A DNA stretch of 64,000 nucleotides from positions 124,001 to 188,000 of the forward strand of contig JAQGDQ010000181.1 of the NCBI GenBank assembly GCA_030141605.1, in the 5' to 3' direction. Below the pieces are notes generated by a model, which did not search any database, had not been told where the DNA came from, and was given only the letters and a program-made list of their open reading frames with translations. The translations under genes were made by a program, and so were the position numbers. The stretch is from Tubiluchus corallicola (lineage: Eukaryota > Priapulida > Priapulimorpha > Priapulimorphida > Tubiluchidae). Below, piece by piece: positions 47,229 to 62,200 of this stretch (within the stretch, counting starts at the first letter, position 1; every line of letters starts with the position of its first letter).

Positions 47229-50200
47229 CTATTAAAAGTAAATGAAATTGTAGTATGAAAGGCAAAAACAGTAAAACTTAATTATAAATTTGCAAACCAT
47301 TACGTTTAATTAACTATTAAATTGCTCTTTTCTGAATACCTTCCTATATATTGCTTTTAATCTTGATTATTAGAAACTTTTTCCAAACTGATTCACTACG
47401 ACAAAATAAATTGTAAAATTAACACAAAATAATTCAAAATAATGAGCAAAACAAACTCCATATAATTTCAATACACAACGATAAAAGAAGCAAAATTCAG
47501 GAAAGTATCAACATCACCCCTGGCAGCAAATGGTTGGGAAGTCTGGCATAATCCCCAAATTAAAAAACAGTAACCATGAATACAAACTTTTAATTCCCCG
47601 CAACCAGAAATCAGAAATATGAAATAATCACTGCAAATCGTGTTACATTGTTTTTCAAACTAAGGACTAACCTGTAACTTAGACAAACATAATCTCAAAA
47701 TACCTTTATAATTTTTCTTGTTGATGTCCATTTTTCTACCAGAAGATTTTCCTTTGTTTAAGACTGTGCGTGAATCCTTAATAAAAACAAAATGTAAATA
47801 TTAGATCAAGATTCTCCAAAGTGGTCAATAACTACCCCTGGTGGTCAATAGGACTACCCAAGGGGTCAATAAACATCTGGGGTCAAAATTTTATGCCCAT
47901 ATCTTGTGCAACTTACTTATTTATTATGATGCATTTTCCACGTATTTCAATAAGTTTAAACACTTTTATATTGAATTCCAACATTATATTCAATATTTTG
48001 TACATTGCTTATGATTTCCACAGTAACAATAAACATTTTTCCTTTTTGTTTCCCTATGTTTAATTAGAGATATTCACAGGAGGAAGGAATACAGAACAAC
48101 AGTTTTGCAGGGCTTGATAAGCAGTTTCCTTTACATATGTATTTGGAAAACAGTGTTCAGTATGCAGTTCCCCTCTCTAATGTATATGAAAACTGTACAT
48201 CTACTAAATTATTATTAATATTTATTTTTTTGTACATGCCTGGGGGTCGATGAGAAATCAAGGATTTCATGAAGGGGTCAATGGTCTAACAAGTTTGGGA
48301 ACCCCTGTATTGGATGTAAAATCTGTATGGTGTGATCTTAAGCCACTGATATGCTTAACTCAACTAAAGTTCAACTAAACTCAGCCTAGATTCCAAAAAA
48401 ATCGTCATCAAAATGCCAACAGAAATCTAACAACTTTCCTCGCTCAGCATTTTTTGTTGACATGTCTTTTATTTTCCAAGAGAGAAGGAAAACCATTGCT
48501 TCACAGATTCACAAGTGACATTGCCATTTTTTATAATCGCAAAAAGTAAATCAGAAAAGTCTGCCAACAAAAATGTTAAATAACCATGACCATAGATGAC
48601 CAAAATTAGACGACCATGGCACACTTGCAGTTTAGGTTGAACAACGAAAGTTGATATATAGAAAAATCAGTTAATCAGTGTTGCTGCTATAAATTTACTT
48701 TTGAAACTTGCACTTACAAATTTATCAGGCTTTGTCAAAGACAGATGTTTGGCATCTTTTCCTGGCAGTCGCAAAGTTAGGTGTCTAACACATTTCTTCG
48801 AAGTCACATGTCGAATGCACTTTTTTGGAGGCTGTTTGTTAGGAGATACGTGTCTAACAGTTTTCTTTGGACTTGGTCGTTCAACACAATTATTTGGAGA
48901 CAAACGAACATCACTCTTCTTATGAGGCAAGTGTTTGGAGTGTCTTTCTTGAGACACATAATCAATATTATTGCTAACAGACAAGTGTCCAATATGTCTA
49001 CGAGGAGACAAATGTCCACTATGTCTATGCGGAGACAAATGTCCACTGTGTCTATGCGGAGACAAATGACCACTATATCTATGTGGAGACAAGTGTCCAC
49101 CAAGTCTTTGAGGAGACAAATGTCCTCCATGTCTAAGGGGAGACAAACGCACACTTGGCAAGACCAGATGATGATAATTATGATGATGCTGATGATGTCT
49201 CTGTTTGACGGCAGAAGCTACAGCAGAACACAGCCAAGTTGGTTGAAGGAAAGACAGTGCACTGTGCATCTTACTCACATTGTCACCAATGGCATCTGTA
49301 AAAGTTGATAAAGCATTTGACAAATTTTCTTTGCAGTAGATAAAATAAACTTAATGAATGGCATGAATATAAGGTCAAATCCAAATAAAAATCTGACCAG
49401 GATAAGTCTGTCTGGTTAGGATATGACAAAGATGCCAGCTTAGGATATGACCTAGTCTGATCCCTCTGCACTTATCTGATCTGATATGCTAGTATACTCT
49501 AGACTAGATTTGTCTCATGTGGTCTGAATTACCTGATCTAGTCTTGATCAATTTTATCTATTCCTACAAGATCAAGTCAACAGCACTTGTCCAGTTTAGG
49601 CTGGCCTGGCCTGGCCTGCCATAGCCCTCTCTAGCCTTGTCTAAATTTAGTAATTAAGTCAAATTTAATTGATTCTAGTTAAGTCAATCATTCAATCAGG
49701 AATCTATCAAATCAAGTCACATAAGAGCCAGACCATGTTAGATCATCCTGAAAAGCGAGTCATTTAAATCATGTCGGAGGCAAATCAATCAATTAAGTGC
49801 AAATATTGTGATTTTCACTCAATTGAACTGTGTCAAGATCTACTTGTCATATTAAGCTGAATCAGGTCAGGTTAGGTCAAACATACCTAACCACGCTAGT
49901 AAATATTTTAACAGCTGGAGAATATTTCACACAAATATTAATCAATGCTCATTTCACTATCTACGTTTTTGCTTCACTTTAGCAACAGCGATAAATCATA
50001 CCGTAGATACAAGAAGCTAACTCTTTCACTAATGAAGAACGCATTTGATGTTTAACTCTATTGCACTCTGCTACCATGGTAACTAACCAAGCAATCATCG
50101 ACGCCGTCTGTACCTGCAAATAAAAGAAATAAGGTTCTAAATTACAGTATAACAAAATCAAATCATAACATAAGAAAATCTAATGATATCTGGTTGCTAG

Positions 50201-53200
50201 AAATTCTTTAGCTGTCAGCTAATTTCAGCTATCATCCTTGCACTTGTGCTGTGCAAGACGTGCAAATACAAAAGTGAACTTTAACACAACTCATTTTCCA
50301 CATTTCCATACATGCGCTTTCGACACAACTATAAACAAATTCATTGCGCTCTAACAGCAAGTGTATATCCTTCAAAATAAGATAATCTAATGCCACTCTA
50401 ACTTTTAAAAAGTAAACTACTATGGTAAATGCAAAAATGCACATAAATTATATATAATTTTTTTATAAATTAAGTACCTGTTCTAATGAAGTATCCATAT
50501 TATCCACAGCTGCAACTGCTGTGGCATAGCTTTTGACAAGAAACTGGACATGCTCATTCACAAAGCTAGAGTAATGATGAGGCCACATGATCGTCTCAAT
50601 TAGTGACTTCTTGCAGGCACGAACACCTTTACCGTCTTCTGCAGCTCTAAAGCAAATTACTGCAATTATTTCATGCCATCCACAAACACAAACAATGAAA
50701 AAGTAACACAGAAATGTGAAACTTATAAGCAAAAAATAGCAAAAAAACACTAACGTTTTTGCCAACATACTAAGCTAAGAATCTGAAAATTGTTACATTC
50801 AACAGCAAAAATTAAACAGCAATAAAACCAACCAAACCAAAAAAACAACTAATTTTCCAATAACTCACTGATACAGAGTTAGAGTAACTTATTAACAGCG
50901 ACATTCATTTGCTTCATTTTTCCGCTTCTACATTTTAGATCTGTACCATAAACAATAAAACTGATATTTCACACTCATGCATGATAGCCATATGAAATGC
51001 TTGTTGCAGAATTGTGCAGATTAAATGAATGAAACTTTTATGCAAAGCAATACATAATAAGTCATTCCATTTCATTTCTTCTGGAACTTAACATAACAAA
51101 ATAGTCATTTTGTTAAATTAAACCTTCATTTATCAAGCAAACTTCAGTGTGACACTTCAACTACATATATACTGGGCACATAAGATAACGGAAATTAAAA
51201 TTAATTTACTTTGCCTATAACTCAATGGCGCTACCTGTGATTATTTACTATTTCATTTTAAATGAAAAGGATAGCGGACTAGACGGCCTCTTGGTTAGCT
51301 CGCTATCCTCTCTCCTTTCACTTGCATTAGTAGCTATTAGCCTTTCTTTATCTGTATATACCATTGTACTCTTACTACAATAGACTGGTTACTATATATT
51401 TTGTAACCTGGTGGAGAAAAATCACTTTTTTTAATTCAATTCAACTCAATTCAATAAATGACTCAAAACCAGGCCTAAGCACCAATGTCAACCCCTGCAC
51501 ACATGATAATTAAAACTCCATTTCAAGATGTAGGCACAGTAAATAGATTAAACTTCTTTTGGAGAGTAAAGTACAATAAATCAGATTCATTTTTCAGAGC
51601 TAAGAACACTAAACAGAATAAATTCCTTTTGCACAGCTCATATGCATAACAAAAAAAATAAAATCATTTTGCAAAGCATTGTACGATAAACAAACTGAAA
51701 CTGCAACATGTGGCTGAACAATAAACTAGGCTTAGTGAGTATTCAGACTAGTGAGTATTCTGTTGCGAGTTTTCTCTCCGACAGCAAGTGTGAACTGCTT
51801 TGAGACTTAATGTCAGCAAGAAATTCCAAACCCTCCGACCGTTGCCGTAAACCAATTTCCTGTGAGTTACTGTCTAGTAACTGCGAGTTACTGTGTAGTA
51901 TGTCACAGGAAACTGCAAATGTCTCAGCGAGCTTCTTGCAGTGAATGAAAAATTGACTGTCAATTCGTGTTTACTGTCGGAAAGCAGTTCACAGCAAGTT
52001 TTGCTCTCTAGTCAGAACACGCTAGTGTTATTTGGCGAGTTAACCTACCGAGAAAACTCACTAGTCTGAATGCGCCATTAATCAATAAGAACTATAAGAG
52101 GAAAGCAAAATCACATTTAAGATAAAGTGCAGCAAAATCTCATTTGCACCGCTAAAATGAAGGAAGACTTGTACTAGGCGTATTCCTTGAAAAAATTCTG
52201 CAGAAAATATATTACCTTCTAAGACTAGAACGGTGATTCATCTCAAGCAAAGTGACAAGATAGGTAAGCAGTATCACATAGCGATGCCGTACATCTGCAA
52301 TTTCAAGATGAGGGCTTTGTTCATCTTCATCATTTTTAACGTCACCTTGACAACCACTGTAATAAAGTTTAACATTTTTTAAACATTATTAAATTTAAAA
52401 TTCAAGCACATCAATTAAAAGGCTTTGATCTATGAAGGCAAACATGTGACTAGCAAAACCATATTTATCTAAAAATGACAAGGACGTCTTCAGTCATACG
52501 TATTAATTCTGCCAAATCATCTAAAGGCTCTCGTGTTGTAATTTTTCATCAGTTTGCCAAATCTATAATCAGTAAATAAGATAAATTAAAGTTTAGATGT
52601 TTTAAAAGTCAGTGCTTTTGCAAGTAACAAGTTTCATAATAATTACACGTGTTACAAGTGTGAATGCTTTTTAGACAATGCTGGTGTTATGGTATGTAAT
52701 GAATGTGATATAAACTGCTTCAATTAAAAAAATTAACTGAAGGCATGCTCGGTTTGTGTAGAATTTATAAACTAATGCTATCTTAAGATGCCATCTTAAT
52801 GCTATCTTAAGGTGGCTTGCGTTGAACTACATGTTCGTTGCGTTGAACTATATTGCGTTGAAATATATGTAAAAATCTGCAAAACACTTACTGTAACACT
52901 TCTTCAATAAATTCCCAAGGATTCAAATTACCCTTGGGCTCATCTTCGGGTAGCAAGAAGGAATGCAAATAAACCTTTGCCATTTTCCGCACTGGGGGAT
53001 GATACGATAACACTTGGCGTAAAAGCCTCAGCGCTTTTTCGGCAATGGCTAAGTGCGGCGATTTCTAAAACAATTTCAAATAAAAATTTTTAAGTTCCAT
53101 GTATAATTGTCAGATGATTAATCATTTTTCATGAGCAAGTGAATGGAAAACAAATGTAACTTCATAATGCAAGACATGCGGAAAAGTATGTTGAGAATAT

Positions 53201-56200
53201 CAACTTTTGAAAGTCACGGGTCTGGGTTATTAGTCTTAGTGAATTCAGACTACCATGGAGATGATACAGTCATACCTCCGTTTTCGAACGTCTCCGTACT
53301 CGTACAAATTGGTTTTCGACCAGAAAATTCGAGCTGAAATTGTCTCCGTTCTCGACCAGAATTTCGGTACTCGACCAACCGCCAAACACGTGATGAACGT
53401 ATGCGCGGCTAGCCAAGTAGAGACGAGCGTAACCGACCGCCCCCGAGAGTAGTTATACACAAGATTTGAATCGCCTAACATCGCTAACTGCTTTCTACGC
53501 TTATTTTTTTCTGCTTTTTCATGCAGGAACAATTATGTTTTTCTTTTTAAGTAATTCTATTATGTTTTTCTTATCAATTATATCATATCTACTGTTTGAA
53601 TAAACATTTTTGCATTATTATTTTTCGCTTTAGTAATACTTTACAGTTCATTTGGTGTTTGAGAACGGATTATTTGCTTTCACATTATTTCTTATGGGAA
53701 TAAATGATTCGGTTCTCAACCAAATCGGTTTTCAAACACTTTTTAGGAACGAATTATGGTCGAAAACAGAGGTATGACTGTAATGCTAATAACATTATAG
53801 ACCGGTCGCAACAATCATGAGTTACAAATGAATTACATTTTGTGTAAAATTTAATGACGTTAGTAAATACGTATGCTTTTGAGAAGTTCTCCATTGAGCA
53901 TGCTGTTGATTACACCAAATCAGTGCACCTAACAAGCATCACAAATGAGTGCTGAGTGGCTACTGCTGGCTTGTTGCCAAGACTATTACAGATTGCCCAT
54001 ATAATAGCTGCTGCCAAAACTGATATAACTTTGTACAAAATGAAACAAAATAATATTTTGCATCCAATAGAGCCCAGTTTTCTATTGTCATACAGCAATC
54101 ATCAGTGTTCAGTTCAGGATTTTAGTTTGTTAGACTAAGCTCTTTTTCACATTTAATATGAGCAAGGTCTCAATAGACAGGTATCAGTTCACTTTCAATT
54201 TCCAAATTTTTAATTACAAGCAATTGAATTTGGAGGCAACACTGTTAGCACATTACAAGCGATAAAAGAGGTAACACTTTAATTACAGCAGAACAATTTG
54301 AAATTTCCATAAAATTCTCACTTTTAGAGATTTGGTGCTAAGGAAAGTTATCGTTGCCGAAAATTGCCCAAAGAGTTTTGCAAAAGCCGGCGTCTCCTCT
54401 GTGTTTCAAGTTTCAAGAAAAAGCACGCATTTTCACAATGTTCAAAACTATTTTCCAACTTACCAGTATCAACAGTCTCATAATCTTATGCAGCACGTAT
54501 TCTGGAGGATAACGGTTGATACTGAGAAGTGACTGTATAATGTCCACTGCTTGCGGCCAAAAGCGAATGTAGTCCAAGTGTGCATCAATCAGCTGAACGG
54601 AAACGTGCGCAAACTGGCACACCTTTGCGGGTTCGAAAGTATCGGCACCTGTATGGTAGTCGAAAGGAATGACAACATTTTCCGGAAACATCCGCATATC
54701 TGAGCATCCCTAAAAGTACAAAAAAAGAAGGGATAAAAGTGGCCTGGTTTTATCACATGGTATACATAACTCAGTACTATCTAGCAATGTGCAAATCAAA
54801 ATAATAACAGAAGATTTCGTGAAAGAGGAACCTTTTAGAATTCAGTGTACTATACCCACAAGTTATGTTAGTATGCAAATAGGCGATTGAGAAGACCATT
54901 GAGAAGACAATTTGCAAAAGCGATTCCAAGGTTCAGACTGTAAGATGCAGTTCAAGGGTAGCCAAAGCAATTGTATTATCATTTATAAAACAGTAAGTCC
55001 TTGCTTAAAGACGCTAATGTGTCCCAGCAAAATGAGACATCAAGCAAAACGTCTTTAAATGAAGCCAAAACTTCTACAGAAAATAATGTAAAAGAAGTGA
55101 GATACATTCCAGGGGCAAAAATCAATATTGCAAAAATCAAATAAATTAAACAGTTTATGAGTTTTATTTATATTTCTAGTGATTAATTTCTTTCTGCTTG
55201 CTTGAAACTATCTACGTTTATTACCAAACCTAGCTAGCAGTTGCTCTCTCATTAATGTTGAAGCCCTAGGCAGTTAGCGGGTAAAACTGCATAGGGAAAG
55301 CCTAGCCCTGGGATGACCTTTCTTCTAGATATTCAGTCTTGGTTGCTATAGCAACGGGTTGCAGGTAACGAAACAGAAACATATAACAACTGTACTGTTT
55401 TATATTACTAGTGCATTTTAAGAACAGAATAATGCAATATATACTATTTTGGTGATTTAAATTAAATAAAAATTTTTTTGATAAAATAAAAAATGGTTTG
55501 TCAAATGTTCGACGTCGTTAAAACAAAATGTCCCTAAATGAGGGGTCGTTAAGCGAGGTCTTACTGTACAGGAAATCAATCAGCCTGCTTTAATCTGACA
55601 GGAACAGTAGTTAAAAGTCAACTTACCAGCCTATACTGTGGATTACTGAAAACATGTAGCATATTTACAAATTCTTTGGACGGAAGAAGCGTTGTTAAAT
55701 ATAACTGACATACAAGTTCGTCTAGGCGTTTTTTACATGGAGCGATTGTCTGATCAAGCATGTCAGCCTCATTAGAAATATCACGAACCAACGCTGCCGG
55801 CATTTCCTCATCAGCTGACATCTCAGAAACATCAGCACCACCTGATGGCGAAGTTTCGAGGACGGGATGCGCCACATTGTTCTCCTTATTATCACCTTGC
55901 ACGTTTTTCTTCGAGAGGCATTTGTCAAACAACGAAGCTGCATGATTTTTACTTAAAATTTGCAAACCTAAACTTCCTGAATAACTCCGGTCTGTCCTCT
56001 TCACAAGTGTAGCATTTTCACTAATGGCAGAATTATCAAGAAGAAAATGTCTCGTCATTTCCGCGAGCACCTTATTATCACTGCCTTCTAACAGCTCACT
56101 AGCGGTTCTTAAAGGCACGTCAGTATCACAAGTTCCAGAATCGCTAGAACTACCGTTATCAGTTTTCTCCAAACTGTCACTCCGCGAACTGCGTTTTCCT

Positions 56201-59200
56201 ACAGTATTTACACCCACGTTACCGTCACAGTTTCCGGCATCTTCACATCTTCCTAGACTCATGTTTCCGCTAATTTCATTAGTGAATAACTGGAAGAGGT
56301 TTCTAGTAATGTGTGCACAAGTTGGTGATGGACGAGCGATGGCAGCTGGGGTACCCTCGTCAATGCCAGATTCTTCACCGGTTTTTGAAGTATCTGTAAA
56401 TAATTCATCACTGCTATTAAACTACTTATTCCCTGATGAATATCAAAGGAAAAAATATCTCACAAAAAATCACTTATTATTGTCAGTTATTTCCTACAAT
56501 TAATCAGAACAGTTTAGCAGAAGACTACTTTTTACGTTAACAAACAAACTAAAATACCTTTGGTCCCCTACATCTGCATCCCTAGATAACATCACTAAGT
56601 TAATCTAGTGATGTTATCGAAGCACATCAACAGTAAAAAGAAGAACCATTCTTGATAAGCACGAGCAGAAATGCGTTTGAAGCACATTGTAATTAATACT
56701 GTCATGAGCATTATGATTAAACAATGATTTTGGTACATAAACATTAGTTGTCTCCTAATATTAGTTATAACAAAGCTAAACAATGCCCAACAGCAAGGGT
56801 CTGCTGCCACTGTATGAAAGTTGAGAAATTCAATGCAAGATCGTTAGTCACAATCGAATCATTCGTAAAATTTACAAAGCTTCTAGTTCTCAGAAGCACC
56901 GTTCATGATGAGCATAAGCCATAATTTCAAAAGGGGGATTCTACTCCACACAGTGACATCGTTGACAATGTAAAAACAATGCATCATGTCTCATTGAGAA
57001 GAATTTACAATTTATAAATCAGGCACTCAATGGTGTTTTAGTTTACTTCACTGTGCATTGAGTACCACCACTTGAATCATCATCATTGTTTAAAACTTTA
57101 AATGTACCTTTACTGGTGCAAGAATTTCCACACTCGTCGGATATGAGATATTACACACAGAAAAAAAGAGAATTAAGTTTGTTTTAGAAATAGACTTCTG
57201 CTTTGTAAATTTTAGCTGGTTTGTTTTATTTCAAATATCTAACAAAATAAAGTTCAATTGAAGTTGAAAATTTAAATTGAAATAAGCATGAAACAGGTGT
57301 AAAAAAGCAAATAACCAGCAAAACCACGACGCAAGATCAATCAGTCACATTAAGGTTAGTGCACAGCATAAGGCATTTACCTGTTGTGACTAGACGATCG
57401 ACAGCAACTGATGCCGTTGCCTTAACAGCAGACTTGATTAAATTGTCTACAATTTCTTTGCAAATGTCAATCTTCTCACCTTCAAAAACTATGAAAATGT
57501 AAACGTTTTTTTAAAGAAATATTTAAACATGAATGTTGCATTTGTTAAATGTAGTTGAAAAAAACATTGCTAGTTTTACACATGACATTACACAGTTTAA
57601 TTCTGTTTTCAAAATTACTGCTATAGAAAATTAGTTACATTAATTGCCAATTTGCTACGCAGTCTTTAGTTTAAAGCTGCTTTATTAACATACGACTATT
57701 ACAATTTTTTGATGAGAATGATTTATAATCTTAATGTCAATGATTATTATTAAAGAAGGTAGAAGGTGCAAACCACACTGAATTAATTAAATTTAAAATT
57801 AATTGAATGAAACAAAGCATTGAAAAATAGGAAGTATGAAAAAGTAACACAGCACAGATCTGAATCACAGACCTACTGCTTATAAGAGAGAGACCATAAC
57901 AGCTGAGCTACTATGTTCCTAAGCAATCATGAACAGTATATAATTCATCCCTTAAAGAACTGGTTAGCAAATTTCAGCACTTTCAAACATGTGATGAACA
58001 ACATGGTAATTTAACATTTAGGGTGCCTGCCTTGTAAGCAAAAGATCCTTAGTTCAAATACTGATGTGTTCCACTTTTTTCCACTTCACATTTCATGCTT
58101 TTCATAATTTGGTTTTAAAATGTCGTAATTTTAACTAATTATGCCATAATTAACAATCATAAAGTTAAGATCATCAATAATTAATTAAGAATCCACAGGA
58201 AATTTGGGCTTAAAATTAATCAAAATTCAAACTAATCAAATCACTTTATCGTGAGCAAAATAACATTGGAAATGCTGAATTGCTGGCTGCCAGCCTTAAG
58301 GTATTTAACTTTATTGTTTTGGCGCATTAAGACTAGCGAGTTTTTCTCTTTGGCTAAATGTTTAGCAGTAACTCGCAGCAAGTTTTGAATACATTTACGA
58401 GCTACTGCGAGTTTACTTGATGAGAAAATTTGGTGCAAAAACAGAAAACAAATGCACTTACCTTTTTCGTCTTGGTCTGTCCCGGTAAACAAGCGTTTGG
58501 TGGGAGTTGGCGAAAAATGTGCATCAGTGGATGTTCGTTTTGCCGGCGTGATGGTAAAACTTGTTTCAGATTCCTGTGAAGAGGTTGTTGATTTGGGTAG
58601 TATAAAATTTGCCATGTTATCTGCACCATTTTGCTGGAAAATATACAAAAGTAACGAAAAATGCAAAGTTAATCCAACCAAAAAAAACAAACATGTTTCA
58701 TGCAATAAATTAAAATGTGTTTCACTGAAATCAACGTCTGGATTATCAAAAACACCTACTCTCCATCTCAACATTCAGAAGTTGCCTAATACTTGCCCAT
58801 TTTATATTTGTAGATGAATGTCATACAGGTGTTAACATCTTAAATAAATGAATGAATGAAGTCATCTTTATAATGAAAGTTATTAAAGTTTCAATATCTC
58901 ACATTTTAAATAAAGCTGAGTGAAACCAGTAAAACCAGATCATTAAACTACACCATAGCAGCACGCTTAGTTAATCAATGATAGGCATTACATTAAGAGT
59001 TAAATAATTACTATTACCACCAGCTTGCTGTGTTAAGCAGCTAAGCTATGTTCAGAAAATATATTCCGCATCAAGAGTATTTTTGTGATGTGAACACAGG
59101 GTAACATTCATTTTAATAACACTTCTACCTTGACTGAAACTTTTTGGTTAAATTTATCATCAAAGCGCAGCGTCAGAACAGAATGCACGCACGGCGATTC

Positions 59201-62200
59201 AAAGCAAACAGAGCTGCTATATACACCACATTGAAAGCTCTTATATAAAACGGCAAGCTCCATTCTGATAGAAAGCACCTTAAACAAAATCACACAAACA
59301 GCTAACAGTTAAGATAGAAACAAGTCAAGGAGTCAACTTCTATTGCATAAGTATAGCTTAAAACTGCCTAGTGAAGTATAAAAAAACACCGAGGTTTCAA
59401 CAAATTCCATCCAACGTAAATTTTGAATCCATTTTTACATACCTTAAGTATTGTTTCTCCAATGTACTCTGGAGCTAAATGTGGTGCAGCACACTCAACA
59501 TACTGCTGCACAAACTTCAGCTGCCTTTCCGACACAAAAATGTGAGTTATTTCATCACCTAATGTACTTGTCGCTGTTAATGGAAGTTTAGCTTGAGTAG
59601 CCATACCGCCTCCCAGTTCTATTAACCTGCAAAAAATTGTCCGCATAACAAACATGTGGAATACTGTCATCAATTAATTACTCAAAGAGGTATTTTAAGT
59701 GTGATTATCCATAACTAATGGTTTAATAAAAGAACAATTAATCTTATGGCAAGTTTTTTACAGAAAAAGATGATGCTGAAATAACTGTAAATACATAGGG
59801 ATTTGAAACTGCGATCAGTAATTACGTCTACTTGCTCTAACCATCTCAGCTAGCAGGTCTGAAGGCATCCCTATAACAGACCAGCCACAGAGCGCCACCT
59901 ATAACCTTGCACAATAGGATGTTGTCGTTCAGTTAATTAATTAATTAATCAATTAACTGATGATTAACTCACTTAAAGTGATGTTACTCACAATTAAAAT
60001 GCATTTTGAGTGAGAAAATTGTTAATTACTAGCTAACTGATTAACCAATCACCTGATTACTGAACAACAATTAATCTATTGTCACGCATTGTCAGAATTG
60101 AGAATTATGTATTAAATACAATCCAAAATGCAATGATCTTCTTGCAAAATGGCAAACAAGAATAGACTGAACATTTTCTCCACAATAGTCTAACAGGGAA
60201 TGAAAAGGGAAATTTAAAACATACACATTCCATAGAGTGTTATATTATTTAGAATTATGCTTTCCTGTTTGAAAGACTTACGTAACTGGGTTTTTTTTGT
60301 GTTCGCGTCACCTGCAATGCCATCCCAGCGTACATTACTGATTTGCCAAAAAAACATCATTAATCTTATTATCAGTATAAAATAGTTTAATGTTTTGCTT
60401 AGTTAGCAAAACAAACCACCATTAAACTGCCTGTGTCTAACTAATGAATTCTGATTAGTCAGTATTAAACAGCCTTGGCACTAAATACATTACTGTGAAA
60501 TCAGAGCCTTTTAAACAATAGAAACTGAGTAAACCCCTGCAGGCCCCCTTAAATTTCTGGTAGGATCTGTCTTTTACCCACCCAGGGTCTGTCATTTTGT
60601 AATAGGGTTACACCTGGTCATTTTGCACTTTCAGGTTATTATTTTCTGGTATAGCAGTGATTGCTAATATTAACTAATATTAACAAAATGACCTAAACTG
60701 TTCTATTAGCTGTTGCAAAGCAGTACATTTGCTAGTTTTAGATATATCTGCTTTTAATTGCACTGCTGTCAAGTACATTGCATAAATTGTTCTGATTAAG
60801 ATCGATACAATTTTGACAAAAACAAAAGAGGAGCAAGTAAAAAAATAAATTAAAAGTAGAAATAGCTCTCTTAACATTGGGATGGTGAATGCACTACTGT
60901 TTTACTAGGTGATGTGCATGTTGTAAATTATTAACAATGTAATCTTTTCCAGTTACAAAAGTCTTTTAAACAAGAAAGCTAAAAGTGCTCTCAGATACCT
61001 TCAAAATGTCACGAAATGCAGAAAAATACAAGAAATTCTTTATGAACATTATCGGCAAAGAAAAGTTGATTAACTTGTCTTTTAAGCAATGGTTAAACGT
61101 TTATAAAAACACTGTAAATATTTATTAGTTTCGAACAAAATAAGTTGTCCAGAACATAAAATCTCTCTTAAAGTGGCCATGGCTGCTTCAAAAATGTCCT
61201 CAAAAGCAGCAAACTGCAATGGCAAAAGCGCTTACAGTGCTCCCTCCAGACTAGGCCCCTAACTACTCTCGTTAGGCTCTTGGGTAAGATAATCCTCGAG
61301 GCACAATTTCTCAAAAAGGTGCTGATTGAAATGCAGTGTGTATAATCCATTGTTGTTACAAGAACAAATACATCAAATCATGCTGAGGCTGTCTGTATAA
61401 CTTACGAGGTGACTGACACTTGTGGAAGTCAACCAACCAGGAAATGGTGCATTTCTAGCTTTATTTTAGTAACATAGTTTAAATTTGAGACACTAAAATT
61501 AAATTTTATTTAATAACAAAAGTAACGCATAACTATAACTTACTTCTTAGTTTAAACAAAATTTTTTATTGAAGATGTAACATCGAACTAGAAATAGACA
61601 GTTTTACAACTGATATATGTTCCGCCCTAGTGGGATGAAACGCTAGAGGCAAATGCAGAACAAGAGCGACCACAATGTACAAGAAATGTTGCAATAAATA
61701 TGAACATTAAAATATAATGAGAGTAACACAGTTAATACTATTTACTGCACTAAAACAAAATTTTGAATGTTCACAGAATTATCTAGGGTATGGTTACCAT
61801 GCAGGAACACACGTACAAGTTCATTTGTTGCAAGACTGTAAACATTGATGTTAAAATTTGACTAAAGAGTGCAGAGATTTGCAAACAAATCATGTCTGAC
61901 CTGATGGTAAGGAGGGCAGCTAATTAAGTAACGGCCAACTGTTTCATAAGTAGAACTATATTGACAACTAGGTGATACCAGCAAGCCCTTCGTAATATTT
62001 ACATTTTCTGAGGAATAAATCATATAAACTTACTTCTTACATGCCGAAGACTTCATTTGATTGTCAATAAATATCACAGCATTCCAACCTTTGAAAAGAG
62101 AAGCATGACGGCTAGCAGCATTTCGCCGGCATGTGTTGGGAGCAGCTAAAAAGTGCTCCTGTACCTAAAATAAGAATAAGTTCCTAAACCAGTTGATAAT

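Noticed and set aside
48781-49308. 175-codon plus-strand frame with MSTMSMRRQ-type repeats
   Set aside because: Antisense shadow of the 27-bp coding repeat in SLF1.
59938-59960. Palindromic ATTAATTAATTAAT stretch as an origin or regulatory element
   Set aside because: Simple AT-rich repeat of the kind found throughout the window; nothing supports a function.
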